A stretch of 64,000 nt of DNA from Pantoea eucrina (GCF_002095385.1 NZ_MIPP01000019.1:1-64000); one strand, 5' to 3'. Counted from the first letter of the stretch, positions 37,390 to 46,878 are shown. Translations and numbers: made by a program. Notes: generated from the letters alone by a model not told the origin.

Positions 37390-38382
37390 TTACGCCTTGC
37401 CGCCAGCCTGAAGTAGTGCACGTGCAATCACGCGCGGTGTCAGCACTTTTTTGTGCTGATTCTGCGGCAGGGTTTTCGCATCCTGCACGATACGCTCTGC
37501 GGCACGACGCAGCGTCTGTTCATCAAACGGCTGGCCGCGCAGCGCCCCTTCCACCTGCTGCGCCCGCCAGGGTTTTGTCGCCACGCCGCCGACGGCGATA
37601 CGCACGTCGCGGATCCGGTCGCCATCCAGCTCAATACCGACGGCAGCGCTGGCGGCAGCAAACTCATACGAGCTGCGATCGCGCACCTTCAGGTAGTGTG
37701 AATGTTTCAGCGCGGCGGTGCGCGGCAGTTCCACCGCGATAATCATCTCATCGCTGGCGAGATCGTGCTCGAGATGCGGCGTATCGCCGGGCAGCAGATA
37801 GAACTGATCGATCGGGATACGGCGCTCCCGCTGTGTGGCATTGCGCACGATAACCACGGCATCAAAGGCGGTCAGTGCGACAGCCAGATCGCCCGGATAA
37901 ACCGCAATACAGCTGTCACTGGTACCCAGAATGGCGTGGTTGCCGTTAATGCCCTCCAGCGCGGCGCAGCCCGAGCCCGGATTGCGCTTATTACAGGCGC
38001 TGAACGTATGCGGATCGCGGAAGTAAACGCAGCGGGTACGCTGCAGCAGGTTGCCGCCGATGGTGGCCATGTTACGCAGCTGCGGCGACGCCGCCTGCCA
38101 CAGGCTGTGATAAATCGCCGGCGCTTCACGCTGACACTCTGCGTGATGCTCCAGTTCACTCATGCGCGTCAGCGCGCCAATGCGCAGGCTGTCAGAGCTG
38201 AACGCAATTTCCCGCATCTCCTGCAGGCCGCTGATATCCACCAGCGCTGCAGGCTGTTCCACGTCACATTTCATTAAGTCAATCTGCGTGGTGCCCCCTG
38301 CCAGAAACCGGCTGCTGGCACGCTGCTTCTGCTGCAGCGCCTGTTCAGGGCTGCTCGCCGCAAGGTAGTCAAACGGATTCAT
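37390..38382 (-). CDS. paoB: FAD-binding medium subunit of aldehyde oxidoreductase (PaoB-like)
   Basis: A 330-residue FAD-binding protein of the CO dehydrogenase medium-subunit family; E. coli PaoB has 318. AGGTTQIDLMK and TIGGNLLQRTRC bind FAD. The cysteine-containing insert CVYFRDPHTFSACNKRNPGSGC matches the extra iron-sulfur site of PaoB, which supports the Pao assignment over generic xanthine dehydrogenase. Its ATG overlaps the stop of the iron-sulfur subunit gene (ATGA). Confidence 0.88.
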   Translation of the reverse strand: MNPFDYLAASSPEQALQQKQRASSRFLAGGTTQIDLMKCDVEQPAALVDISGLQEMREIAFSSDSLRIGALTRMSELEHHAECQREAPAIYHSLWQAASPQLRNMATIGGNLLQRTRCVYFRDPHTFSACNKRNPGSGCAALEGINGNHAILGTSDSCIAVYPGDLAVALTAFDAVVIVRNATQRERRIPIDQFYLLPGDTPHLEHDLASDEMIIAVELPRTAALKHSHYLKVRDRSSYEFAAASAAVGIELDGDRIRDVRIAVGGVATKPWRAQQVEGALRGQPFDEQTLRRAAERIVQDAKTLPQNQHKKVLTPRVIARALLQAGGKA

Positions 38383-38867
38383 CGCGCCTCCGAACTGAGA
38401 TCGGCGGCGGCCTGCTGAATAGCGTCGACGATATTAGGATAAGCACCGCAGCGGCAAAGATTACCGCTCATATATTCCCGGATCTCATCGGCAGATCCGG
38501 CATGTCCTTCGGCAATGCAGGCGGCGGCAGACATGATCTGCCCCGGCGTGCAGTAGCCGCACTGAAACGCGTCATGCTCCAGAAAACGCGCCTGAACCGG
38601 ATGCAGCGTGCCATCAGGTCGCGCCAGACCTTCAATAGTGGTGACCTGCTGCCCGTTGGCCTGTACAGCCAGCGTCAGGCAGCTCAGCACCCGCTTGCCA
38701 TTGATATGCACGGTACAGGCGCCGCACTGGCCCTGATCGCAGCCCTTTTTTGTACCGGTCAGCGTCAGGTGTTCACGCAGCGCGTCCAGCAGCGTCACGC
38801 GCGGGTCGACGCTAAGTTCAATGGGCTGCCCATTGACTTCGAGGTGCAGTTGTATGTTTTCTGACAT
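38379..38867 (-). CDS. paoA: 2Fe-2S small subunit of aldehyde oxidoreductase (PaoA-like, no Tat signal)
   Basis: A 162-residue protein with the two 2Fe-2S sites of the family: KKGCDQGQCGACTV plus a later Cys (plant-ferredoxin type), and FQCGYCTPG with NLCRCGAYPN (helical domain). E. coli PaoA is about 229 residues because of a Tat signal peptide and N-terminal extension; none is present here, and the ATG at 38867 starts directly with the ferredoxin-like fold. So this enzyme is predicted to be cytoplasmic. It is the first gene of paoA-paoB-paoC. Confidence 0.87.
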   Translation of the reverse strand: MSENIQLHLEVNGQPIELSVDPRVTLLDALREHLTLTGTKKGCDQGQCGACTVHINGKRVLSCLTLAVQANGQQVTTIEGLARPDGTLHPVQARFLEHDAFQCGYCTPGQIMSAAACIAEGHAGSADEIREYMSGNLCRCGAYPNIVDAIQQAAADLSSEAR

Positions 38868-39052
38868 GGCTCATTTCCAATAGTGAAAGAATCGATCGGG
38901 ATGCGCGTTTAGGATCTCTTAATAGCGTGCGCACCCGCTAAGTCTAGACGCTGAGCGCATTTCGGAAGGCGTTGTCAGAAAAAAGGACAAACTTTGTGAG
39001 GGATTAGCGCAAAAATGCCATAGCGCAAAGGGCTATGGCTGCCGGAACGGGC

Positions 39053-40027
39053 TTACTGGCGTGCTGCAAGGCCATTTTTATGGCGCACAATGTCCGCCAT
39101 AATCGATAGTGCGATTTCTGCCGGCGTTTTGCTGCCAATATCCAGCCCCACCGGCGCGTGAATGCGCGTCAGCTGCTCAGGGGTCAGTCCGGCGATCTCC
39201 GCCAGACGCGACAGCCGCCGGCTGCTGTTGCGCTTCGAGCCCATCGCGCCGAGGTAAAATGCCGGCAGCATCACCGCTTCCATCATCGTCAGGTCATCGA
39301 TTCGCGGATCGTGGGTCAGTGACAGAATCGCCGTTGCGCTGTGACACCCCTCACGCTCCAGATAACGGGCCGGAAAACAGCGTATAATCCGCACGCCAGC
39401 CTGTAACTCCGCACCCATATTCTCCAGCACCTCATCGCGATGCTCGCAGACCAGCGTCTCAAACCCCAGCGCCTGCGCAAAGTTGGCGCAGTAAATGCCT
39501 ACGCTGGAGAGACCGGCGATAATCAGGCGCGGCGGCGCAGAGAGCGTCAGCGTAACCTGGTTGCCAGTAATGTGCGCTGCGGTCTGCTGCGTATAGGGGT
39601 GCGTCTCTATGCCGGCGCAGGGGTGCGGCAGCAGCAGCGTTTTACTGATGGCTTCGGCCCGAACCAGCGCATCGTGCATCTGACGCAGATAGTGAATGGA
39701 TGCCGCTCCCTGCGGCAGCTTTTCCACCAGAATATCCAGCACGCCGCCGCATGGCAGTGCCCGGTCAGGCGTCAGCCCGCCATCGCCATAGCGCACAACA
39801 GCGCTCGCCTCGCTGAAAGCATCTGCTGCTATGCGCTGGCGAAAATCCTCCTCCACACAGCCGCCGGAGAGCGAGCCGCAGAAGTGTCCATCGGCGCGGA
39901 TCGCCATCATGGCGCCCGGCGGACGCGGCGAGGAGCCAAAGGTGCTCAGTACGGTACAAAGCCATACCGGATGTGCTTCTGCCCAGTGCTGCGCGGTTTC
40001 AAGAACCTGCACATCAAGGTGATACAT
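39053..40027 (-). CDS. paoD: XdhC/PaoD-family molybdenum cofactor insertion factor
   Basis: A 324-residue XdhC-family protein, the length of E. coli PaoD (318). The N-terminal domain has PVWLCTVLSTFGSSPRPPGAMM and LSGGCVEEDF with the family Cys. The C-terminal Rossmann-like domain has ILSLTHDPRIDDL and ALGAMGSKRNSSRRL, IHAPVGLDIGSKTPAEIA. It binds the cofactor and loads it into the PaoC-type subunit. It lies 185 bases upstream of paoA on the same strand, whereas in E. coli paoD follows paoC. Confidence 0.87.
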   Translation of the reverse strand: MYHLDVQVLETAQHWAEAHPVWLCTVLSTFGSSPRPPGAMMAIRADGHFCGSLSGGCVEEDFRQRIAADAFSEASAVVRYGDGGLTPDRALPCGGVLDILVEKLPQGAASIHYLRQMHDALVRAEAISKTLLLPHPCAGIETHPYTQQTAAHITGNQVTLTLSAPPRLIIAGLSSVGIYCANFAQALGFETLVCEHRDEVLENMGAELQAGVRIIRCFPARYLEREGCHSATAILSLTHDPRIDDLTMMEAVMLPAFYLGAMGSKRNSSRRLSRLAEIAGLTPEQLTRIHAPVGLDIGSKTPAEIALSIMADIVRHKNGLAARQ

Positions 40028-40210
40028 GAATTGCTCCGTCGTAATGTCCCCCTTTTTTACCTGCAGGGACCTGAATCTTCCTATGAGTAAATGTCACATT
40101 TGGCGTTTCGTCTAATCGGCGCGGAATTTTTCCCGCCCGTGACGTTTACCGGCCCCGCCCGCTGCGTCACAATAGCCGGTTCGTATAACGCAACCCTTTA
40201 CAGGAGTGGT

Positions 40211-40543
40211 ATGAAACCTCTGTTTGTCTACGGTACGCTGCAGCCCGGGCACGATAACGCCTGGCTTCTGGAGCAGATAGGCGGCGAGTGGCTGGCCGGC
40301 AGCGTCAGCGGCACCTATTATGCGCGGGGCTGGGGCGCTGCCGCGGACTTTCCCGGCGTGGTGCTCTCACCGGAGGGCGCGCGCGTACCGGGCTATCTGT
40401 TTTTCTCGCCGCATCTCGACGCGCACTGGCCGATGCTCGACGCGTTTGAAGAGGGATACGATCGCGTGCCCGTAACCGTGACCACCCATCGGGGTGAGCA
40501 GATTAGCGCCTGGGTTTACGAGCTGCAGCCCGCGACAGAGTAA
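40211..40543 (+). CDS. Gamma-glutamylcyclotransferase-like protein (YtfP/AIG2 family)
   Basis: A 110-residue protein. The family start VYGTLQPGHDN binds substrate, and DAFEEGYDRVPVTV holds the conserved Glu region. The ATG at 40211 has AGGAG seven bases upstream; the open frame begins 120 bases earlier, without a good ribosome site. Relatives act on gamma-glutamylamines or have unknown substrates. It is divergent from paoD and 34 bases before an MBL-fold gene. Confidence 0.8.
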   Translation: MKPLFVYGTLQPGHDNAWLLEQIGGEWLAGSVSGTYYARGWGAAADFPGVVLSPEGARVPGYLFFSPHLDAHWPMLDAFEEGYDRVPVTVTTHRGEQISAWVYELQPATE

Positions 40544-40577
40544 CTATCCTTATCGGATCAGCTGATAAGGAGAGATT

Positions 40578-41363
40578 ATGATTACGCTCTGTACTGCCTG
40601 CGGCACCTCTTACGCCGAACCGGCTCCCCGGCGCTGTCCCGTCTGTGAAGATGAGCGCCAGTTTATTCCGCCAGGCGGACAGCGCTGGATAGCCCAGGCG
40701 GATTTACGCGCCGCACATACCAACCGATGGCAGCAGCACCTGCCCGGACTGCTTTCGCTGCAGAGCGTGCCGGCATTTGGTATTAACCAGCGCGCTTTTC
40801 TGCTCTGCACCCCGCACGGCAATATTCTCTGGGACTGCATCGCTCATCTGGATGACGCCACCGAAACGCTGATCCATGCGCTGGGAGGCGTGCAGGCGAT
40901 CGCTATCTCCCATCCCCACTACTACACCACGATGCAGGACTGGGCCGCCGCTTTCAGCGCCCCCGTCTGGCTGCACGCCAGCGACAGAGAGTGGATCATG
41001 CGCGACAGCCCGTGGATCCGGTTATGGCAGGAGGAGGAGCATGACCTGCTGCCAGGCGTTACGCTGCTGCGTCTTGGCGGGCACTTTGCCGGCGGCACGG
41101 TGCTGCACTGGCAGCGCGATTCGGGCGTGATGCTGAGTGGCGATATTTTGCAGGTGACGCCGGGCGCGGATGCCGTGTCGTTTATGTGGAGCTATCCCAA
41201 CATGCTGCCGCTCTCTGCCCGGGTGGTGCGCGACATGATGCAGCGGTTGCAGAACCGGCATTTTGCCCAGCTTTACGGCGCATTTGACGGCCGTGAGATC
41301 CTGCAGGATGCCGATAGCGCCGTCGCACGTTCCGCGCAGCGCTATCTCAACTGCCTGAAGTAG
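40578..41363 (+). CDS. MBL-fold metallohydrolase-like protein with N-terminal zinc ribbon
   Basis: A 261-residue protein. Residues 1-27 contain CTACGTSY and RRCPVC, a four-Cys zinc ribbon. The metallo-beta-lactamase fold follows, but the usual HxHxDH is SHPHYYTTMQDW, so only part of the metal site is kept; a later GGHFAGGTVLHW His and the SGDILQV Asp are present. AAGGAGAG precedes the ATG. Substrate unknown. It follows the cyclotransferase-like gene closely on the same strand. Confidence 0.78.
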   Translation: MITLCTACGTSYAEPAPRRCPVCEDERQFIPPGGQRWIAQADLRAAHTNRWQQHLPGLLSLQSVPAFGINQRAFLLCTPHGNILWDCIAHLDDATETLIHALGGVQAIAISHPHYYTTMQDWAAAFSAPVWLHASDREWIMRDSPWIRLWQEEEHDLLPGVTLLRLGGHFAGGTVLHWQRDSGVMLSGDILQVTPGADAVSFMWSYPNMLPLSARVVRDMMQRLQNRHFAQLYGAFDGREILQDADSAVARSAQRYLNCLK

Positions 41364-41406
41364 CGCATAACTTATGCAGTAAAAGCATAAGCCACCTGTT
41401 AATTAT

Positions 41407-41438
41407 GGATGTACAGACGTCTGGACGCATATTATAGT
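41407..41438 (+). promoter_or_regulatory. Tandem Met boxes (MetJ operator) over the nlpA-like promoter
   Basis: AGACGTCT at 41415-41422 is a perfect MetJ consensus box. GGACGCAT (41423-41430) follows without gap, and GGATGTAC (41407-41414) precedes it, both partial matches in eight-base register. TATTAT at 41430-41435 could be the -10 box. Register and position make MetJ control likely. Confidence 0.8.
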
Positions 41439-41470
41439 CCGGGACTGACAAGAATAAGGATGCTGCAAAC

Positions 41471-42271
41471 ATGAAAAAACATTTACTGACCGCGCTGCTG
41501 GCCGCTTCTGTTACGCTGCTTAGCGCCTGCGACAATAATAACGACGAAAAAATCAAAGTTGCGATCAACAGCGGCCCGGATGAACAGCTCTGGCAGACAG
41601 TGAAGCAGGTCGCCCATGACAAATATAAGCTGGATGTTGAGGTGATTGCGTTTAACGATTATGTGCAGCCCAACGAGGCGCTCTACAATAAAGACGTGGA
41701 TGCAAACGCCTTCCAGAGTCTGCCCTATCTTGAGATGCAGTCAAAAGAGCGCGGTTATAAATTTGCGGTAATCACCAATACCTTTGTATTCCCGATTGCC
41801 GGCTACTCCCGCAAAATTAAAAGCCTGAACGAACTGCCGGATGGCGCGACGATCACGCTGTCAAATGAAGCCACCACGCTGGGTCGCAGCCTGCTGCTGC
41901 TGCAGGCGCAGGGCCTGATTAAAGTGAAACCTGAAGCGGGTCTGCTGCCTACCACGCTGGATATCACTGCTAATCCTAAAAAGCTGAAGTTTGTTGAAGT
42001 TGATACGCCGCAGCTGGCACGCACGCTGGACGATCCGCAGGTCTATCTTTCCATCATCAATAACAACTTTGCGGCACTGGTAAATCTCTCCGCCTCACGC
42101 GACGGTATGTTTATGGAAGGTAAAGCATCGCCATACGTCAATGCCATTGTGGCGCGTGAAGATAATAAAGAGAGTGCGAACGTGCAGAAACTGAAAGAGG
42201 CCTTCCGCTCGCAGCCGGTACTGGATAAAGCCAACGAGATTTATAAAGGCGATATTATCAAAGGCTGGTAA
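41471..42271 (+). CDS. nlpA: NlpA/MetQ-family substrate-binding lipoprotein
   Basis: A 266-residue lipoprotein with lipobox LLSAC (Cys20) and Asp at +2, indicating inner-membrane anchoring. The solute-binding domain has IKVAINSGPDEQLWQ, DYVQPNEALYNKDVDANAFQSLPYL, and ATTLGRSLLLLQAQGLIKV, all typical of MetQ and NlpA. Relatives bind methionine for the MetNI ABC transporter. metN and metI are not adjacent, which is why I favour NlpA over MetQ. Met boxes upstream support a role in methionine uptake. Confidence 0.82.
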   Translation: MKKHLLTALLAASVTLLSACDNNNDEKIKVAINSGPDEQLWQTVKQVAHDKYKLDVEVIAFNDYVQPNEALYNKDVDANAFQSLPYLEMQSKERGYKFAVITNTFVFPIAGYSRKIKSLNELPDGATITLSNEATTLGRSLLLLQAQGLIKVKPEAGLLPTTLDITANPKKLKFVEVDTPQLARTLDDPQVYLSIINNNFAALVNLSASRDGMFMEGKASPYVNAIVAREDNKESANVQKLKEAFRSQPVLDKANEIYKGDIIKGW

Positions 42272-42284
42272 GCCTGAACCGCAT

Positions 42285-42308
42285 GCCGCCCTGACGGGCG
42301 GCTTTTTT
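42285..42308 (+). terminator. Terminator of the nlpA-like gene
   Basis: GCCGCCC, loop TGAC, GGGCGGC is followed by six T, 13 bases after the stop. Confidence 0.92.
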
Positions 42309-42485
42309 ATGGCTGTTAAACGCGCAGCGATATAAAAAACGCGTAAAAATTTGCGCTCCCGGCGTAAAAATGGTGTGTAAATATTCGCCACCCTCTCCCT
42401 GCCTGCGCCGAAAACCGCTATCTTCGCCGCTATAACTCCGGCGCTGAAGAGACCGCGCCTCTCTGTTAACCTGAGCAGGAAATTC

Positions 42486-44354
42486 ATGAAACACCCGCAC
42501 AAAGCCTCGCTGCCTGCCGGCATGCTGGCTGCTGCCGGTATCGTCTTTGGTGATATCGGGACCAGCCCGCTTTATACCCTGAAAGAGTGCCTGTCGATTC
42601 TGCCCGACGGCAGCGTCACACCGGCTGCCGTCATGGGCTTTTTATCGCTCATCTTCTGGGCGCTGACGCTGATTGTTACCCTGAAGTATGTCTGTTTCGT
42701 CATGCGCGCGGATGATGACGGAGAGGGAGGCATCCTGACGCTGATGGCGCTGGCGCGACGCGGCGTCAGCAGCAAAGCGGGGCACGCTGTGATGCTGGCC
42801 GGTCTCATCGGCGGCGCGTTCTTTTATGGTGACGGGGTGATCACCCCGGCGATTTCGGTGCTCTCCGCCATTGAAGGCATTGAAGTGGTTTCACCGGCGC
42901 TGGAGCGGTTTGTGGTCCCGCTGGCGCTGGTTATTCTGACGCTGCTGTTTGTCATTCAGCGCCAGGGCACTGAAAAGGTCAGCCGCATATTCGGGCCGGT
43001 AATGTTTGTCTGGTTTGCCGCCATTGCGCTGCTCGGCGTACGCGGCATTTTGCTTAACCCGCAGGTGCTTCAGGCGCTGAGTCCGCACTATGCGCTCGAC
43101 TTTTTGCTGAGCCACTCTGCGCTGTCGCTGGCGGCGCTCGGCATGGTGGTGCTGGCCGTCACCGGTGCCGAGGCGCTCTATGCTGACATGGGGCATCTGG
43201 GTAAAACCCCTATCCGCCTCGCCTGGCTGGTTATCGCTATGCCGGCGCTGGTGCTTAACTATTTTGGTCAGGGCGCACTGGTGATGGCGAACAGCGCCGC
43301 GATCAGTAATCCCTTTTACCTGCTGGCGCCGTCGTGGGGGCAGATCCCGCTGATTGTGCTCTCGACGCTGGCAACGGTTATCGCCGCGCAGGCAGTGATT
43401 TCGGGCGTCTATACGCTGACGCATCAGGCGATACGGCAGGGCTTTCTGCCGCCGATGCGCATTATCTTTACCTCGCATACCGAGTCAGGTCAGATCTACA
43501 TTCCGGTCGTGAACTGGCTGCTGTTTACCGCCGTGATGCTGGTGGTAGTGGCCTTTCGTGAGTCGTCGGCGCTCTCCTCTGCTTACGGCATTGTCGTGAC
43601 CGGTACAATGGTGATCACCGCCGGGCTGGCAGGCGTGGTGGCGCAACGCAACTGGCGCTGGCCGCTGCCGCTGGCGGGGCTGTTCCTGCTGATGATGCTG
43701 TGCATCGACGTGCCGCTGTTTATCGCAAACCTGATGAAGCTGCTGTCAGGCGGCTGGATCCCGGTGCTGCTGGCGCTGACCATGATGGCGCTGATGCTTA
43801 TCTGGAGCAGCGAGCGCAACCGGCTGATCCGGCGTCTCGACAGCAGTCAGGCCAGCCTGCTGGCGCTGGTCAGCTCGCTGGAAAAAAGCCCGCCCAGCCG
43901 CGTGGAGGGCACCGCCGTGTTTCTGGCGCGTAAAGAGTTTGAGATCCCGCAGGCGCTGCTGCACAACCTTAAACATAACCGCGTGCTGCACCGTCGCGTC
44001 GTGCTGCTGCATATCCGCACCGTCGACACGCCGCGCGTGCATAACCAGCAGCGTATAACGCTGACGCCGCTTTCCGCCTCCTTCTGGCAGGTCACTGCCG
44101 CCTATGGCTGGCGTGAAACGCCGTCGATGGCTGAGATCCTGCACCTGTGCGGGCTGGAGGGCTTTGGCTGCTCGGTCAATGAAGCGTCTTTCTTTACTTC
44201 CCACGACACGCTGGTGATGAAACAGCGTCGTGGTCTGGCGCGCCTGCGCGGCGGCATTTTTCACTTTTGCCAGCGCAATGCGCTGCGCGCTCATGAACAG
44301 TTTCATATCCCGCCCAACCGCGTCATTGAACTGGGTGGTCAGCGCGAGTTTTGA
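42486..44354 (+). CDS. kup: Low-affinity potassium uptake protein Kup
   Basis: A 622-residue HAK/KUP/KT transporter, the E. coli length. The first helix has GIVFGDIGTSPLYTLKECL, the family signature; FFYGDGVITPAISVLSAIEG and GAEALYADMGHLGKTPI are other conserved blocks. About twelve helices occupy residues 10-430 and a soluble C-terminal domain the rest. It imports K+ with protons, mainly at low pH. GAGCAGGA precedes the ATG. It is a single gene with no partner. Confidence 0.96.
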   Translation: MKHPHKASLPAGMLAAAGIVFGDIGTSPLYTLKECLSILPDGSVTPAAVMGFLSLIFWALTLIVTLKYVCFVMRADDDGEGGILTLMALARRGVSSKAGHAVMLAGLIGGAFFYGDGVITPAISVLSAIEGIEVVSPALERFVVPLALVILTLLFVIQRQGTEKVSRIFGPVMFVWFAAIALLGVRGILLNPQVLQALSPHYALDFLLSHSALSLAALGMVVLAVTGAEALYADMGHLGKTPIRLAWLVIAMPALVLNYFGQGALVMANSAAISNPFYLLAPSWGQIPLIVLSTLATVIAAQAVISGVYTLTHQAIRQGFLPPMRIIFTSHTESGQIYIPVVNWLLFTAVMLVVVAFRESSALSSAYGIVVTGTMVITAGLAGVVAQRNWRWPLPLAGLFLLMMLCIDVPLFIANLMKLLSGGWIPVLLALTMMALMLIWSSERNRLIRRLDSSQASLLALVSSLEKSPPSRVEGTAVFLARKEFEIPQALLHNLKHNRVLHRRVVLLHIRTVDTPRVHNQQRITLTPLSASFWQVTAAYGWRETPSMAEILHLCGLEGFGCSVNEASFFTSHDTLVMKQRRGLARLRGGIFHFCQRNALRAHEQFHIPPNRVIELGGQREF

Positions 44355-44477
44355 TCGGGTAAGTGCACCAAAACACAGCATAAACCTGTAAGCAGATGCA
44401 ACCAGGTTGCTGTAAGAGTGACAAAGTTGTGGCAGAATTTTTCTTAACAACTTATTAGCAATTAAAGCTAAACCAGA

Positions 44478-44518
44478 CGGCGCGGCAGAGTGTTTAGTCA
44501 CTCTGTCGCCCGCGCTTT
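44478..44518 (+). terminator. Terminator-like hairpin downstream of kup
   Basis: CAGAGTG, loop TTTAGT, CACTCTG (44486-44505) is extended by flanking GC-rich sequence that can partly pair, and CGCGCTTTTT follows. It lies 120 bases after kup. Confidence 0.55.
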
Positions 44519-44580
44519 TTAAGCCGGGCAGAAAAATGCATAACGAACCCATATCGTGCAATTCTCTCAGGAGCAGGCCT

Positions 44581-44889
44581 ATGAAAGCGTTAATCAATGA
44601 TGTTATCTCTATTTTTACCCCGCAGGATATTCAGCCGGTGCTGGTGCGTGCCGATCTGACGCCACAGCAGATCGCTTCGCTGCGCCCCACCAGCGTAACC
44701 AGCGTGAGCTGGGCAACCTCAATGGAAGATCTGACCGATGCGGTGGTTAAAAAGACGCTGGCCGCCGGGGCGGCGGGATATCATATCAGTGATGTGGAGT
44801 CGCATGAGCCGGCGCATGACGGGCACCCGGTGCTGGCGGCGAAAGCGACGCTCTATCACACCGGTGATGAGATTGCGCTAAACGGCTAA
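44581..44889 (+). CDS. YhcN/BhsA-fold (DUF1471-like) small protein without signal peptide
   Basis: A 102-residue protein. The C-terminal half follows the DUF1471 pattern: SVTSVSWATSMEDL, then KKTLAAGAAGYHISDVES (usually K-A-D-x-x-GAxxYxI) and AAKATLYHTG (AxIYK-like). Most members are periplasmic stress proteins with a signal peptide; this one starts MKALINDVISIF and has none. AGGAG stands before the ATG at 44581. The call is from pattern only; the gene could be an unrelated small protein. Confidence 0.6.
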   Translation: MKALINDVISIFTPQDIQPVLVRADLTPQQIASLRPTSVTSVSWATSMEDLTDAVVKKTLAAGAAGYHISDVESHEPAHDGHPVLAAKATLYHTGDEIALNG

Positions 44890-45184
44890 CGCTCTGCGCC
44901 TGCTGAATAACCGGCGGGCGCAATTATCCGCACTTTTATTTGCTTTAAGTTCAGCCTGTGGTTATAAAGAATAACCGCGCAACAGAAGCGGTTATCCTGC
45001 TGATATTGACATCGCCTCTCCCGCCTTATTTGCTGCTTATTTAACCTGAATATAATTATGTAACTTAATTAATCCGCGTAAATAGTTAAATAACTAAAAA
45101 CAGGTTAATCTTTCCGTAACAATATTTTAATTTGCCATCCGAATTTTTAACGTTCATCTGCATTGAATAAAGAACAGGACTGGC

Positions 45185-46831
45185 ATGAATCAGACCAAAA
45201 AAATTGTGTCCGCGCTTTCGCTGACCGCACTGCTTGTTTCTTCAGCGGTTCACGCTGAGAACGCACCAGAAAAAACCGACGTGCTGCTGATTGGCGGCGG
45301 GATCATGAGTGCCTCTCTGGGCACCTGGCTGCAGGAGCTGCAACCGGGCTGGAAACAGCTGATGGTTGAGCGTCTCGACGGCGTGGCGATGGAGTCGTCC
45401 AATGGCTGGAACAATGCCGGTACCGGTCACTCTGCTAACATGGAGCTGAACTACACGCCAGAGCGTGCAGACGGTTCAATCGACGTTAGCAAAGCGCTGG
45501 AGATCAACGAATCATTCATGATCACCCGCCAGTTCCTGACCAGCCAGGTTGAGCGCGGTGTGCTGCACGATCCGCGTTCGTTCATCAACTCTACGCCGCA
45601 CATGAGCTTTGTCTGGGGTGATAAGAACGTTGAGTATCTGACTAAACGTTACGCCGCGCTGCAGAAAACCACCCTGTTCCAGGGCATGAAGTTCTCAACC
45701 GACCACAAGCAGATTGAGCAGTGGGCACCGCTGGTGATGGAAGGCCGCGATCCGGCACAGAAAGTTGCTGCGACCTGGACACCGGTCGGTACTGACGTCA
45801 ACTACGGTGAAATTACCCGTCAGCTGATCGGCAGCCTGAAAAAAGATCAGAACTTCACGCTGGAAACGTCGTCTGAAGTGACCGATTTCAAACGTAACGG
45901 TGATAACTCCTGGCACGTCACGATTAAAGATGTGAAGAGCGGTAAAGATCGCAGCGTTGATGCGAAGTATGTCTTTATCGGTGCCGGCGGCGCGGCCATC
46001 AAGCTGTTGCAGAAAACCGGCATTCCGGAAGCGGATAATTACGGCGGTTTCCCGGTAGGCGGCTCATTCCTGATGACCGAAAACCCGGAGATCACCAGCC
46101 GTCACCTGCAGAAAGTGTATGGTCAGGCTTCCGTAGGTGCACCGCCGATGTCGGTTCCGCATATCGATGCGCGTAACCTCGACGGTAAAAAAGTGGTGCT
46201 GTTCGGGCCGTTCGCCACCTTCTCAACCAAATACCTGAAAAATGGTTCGCTGTTCGATCTGCTGAGCGCGACCACCACCAGCAACGTTATGCCGATGACC
46301 CACGTGGGTATCGATAACTTTGACCTGGTGAAATATCTGATTGGTCAGGTGATGCTGAACGATGACGACCGCTTTGCCGCGCTGAAAGAGTACTATCCGA
46401 ACGCGCGTAAAGAGGACTGGAAACTGATCCAGGCGGGTCAGCGCGTACAGATCATCAAGAAAGATGCGGACAAAGGCGGCGTGCTGAAACTCGGTACAGA
46501 AATTGTCACCGATCAGCAGAAAACCGTGGCGGCCCTGCTGGGCGCGTCACCGGGTGCTTCAACTGCTGCGCCTATCACTCTGAACGTAATGAAATCGCTG
46601 TTTCCGCAGCAGTTTGCTTCACCGGAGTGGCAGGAAAAAATCCGTACTATCGTGCCGAGCTTTGGCCAGAAACTGAATGGCAATACCGCGCTGACGCAGC
46701 AGGTGTGGGATAACACCGCGTCTGTACTCCAGCTGACCAAACCACCTGTCATCAATATGAGCGAGCAGCAGGCCGCGCCGATGCAGGCTAAGCCGCGCGA
46801 AGAATCTGCTAAACAGGATGTGGCGCTCTAA
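45185..46831 (+). CDS. mqo: Malate:quinone oxidoreductase
   Basis: A 548-residue FAD-dependent, membrane-associated enzyme of the same length as E. coli Mqo. FAD-binding [16 protein letters not shown] begins near residue 34, after an N-terminal hydrophobic stretch that looks like a signal sequence ([15 protein letters not shown]). Family blocks [18 protein letters not shown] and [11 protein letters not shown] are present. It oxidises malate to oxaloacetate and passes electrons to quinone. It is a single gene with a strong terminator behind. Confidence 0.95.
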   Translation: MNQTKKIVSALSLTALLVSSAVHAENAPEKTDVLLIGGGIMSASLGTWLQELQPGWKQLMVERLDGVAMESSNGWNNAGTGHSANMELNYTPERADGSIDVSKALEINESFMITRQFLTSQVERGVLHDPRSFINSTPHMSFVWGDKNVEYLTKRYAALQKTTLFQGMKFSTDHKQIEQWAPLVMEGRDPAQKVAATWTPVGTDVNYGEITRQLIGSLKKDQNFTLETSSEVTDFKRNGDNSWHVTIKDVKSGKDRSVDAKYVFIGAGGAAIKLLQKTGIPEADNYGGFPVGGSFLMTENPEITSRHLQKVYGQASVGAPPMSVPHIDARNLDGKKVVLFGPFATFSTKYLKNGSLFDLLSATTTSNVMPMTHVGIDNFDLVKYLIGQVMLNDDDRFAALKEYYPNARKEDWKLIQAGQRVQIIKKDADKGGVLKLGTEIVTDQQKTVAALLGASPGASTAAPITLNVMKSLFPQQFASPEWQEKIRTIVPSFGQKLNGNTALTQQVWDNTASVLQLTKPPVINMSEQQAAPMQAKPREESAKQDVAL

Positions 46832-46853
46832 TCGCGACCAGCCCTGAATCCCG

Positions 46854-46878
46854 AGCCGGACACTGTCCGGCTTTTTTT
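46854..46878 (+). terminator. Terminator of mqo
   Basis: AGCCGGAC, loop ACT, GTCCGGCT is followed by a seven-T run. It overlaps the 3' end of the convergent LysR gene by two bases. Confidence 0.92.

Noticed and set aside
41471-42271. MetQ of a complete methionine ABC transporter
   Set aside because: No metN or metI gene is adjacent, so a stand-alone NlpA-like protein is the safer reading.
43746-44597. 283-codon minus-strand open frame
   Set aside because: Mostly antisense to kup and continues into the gap; composition is that of a shadow frame.
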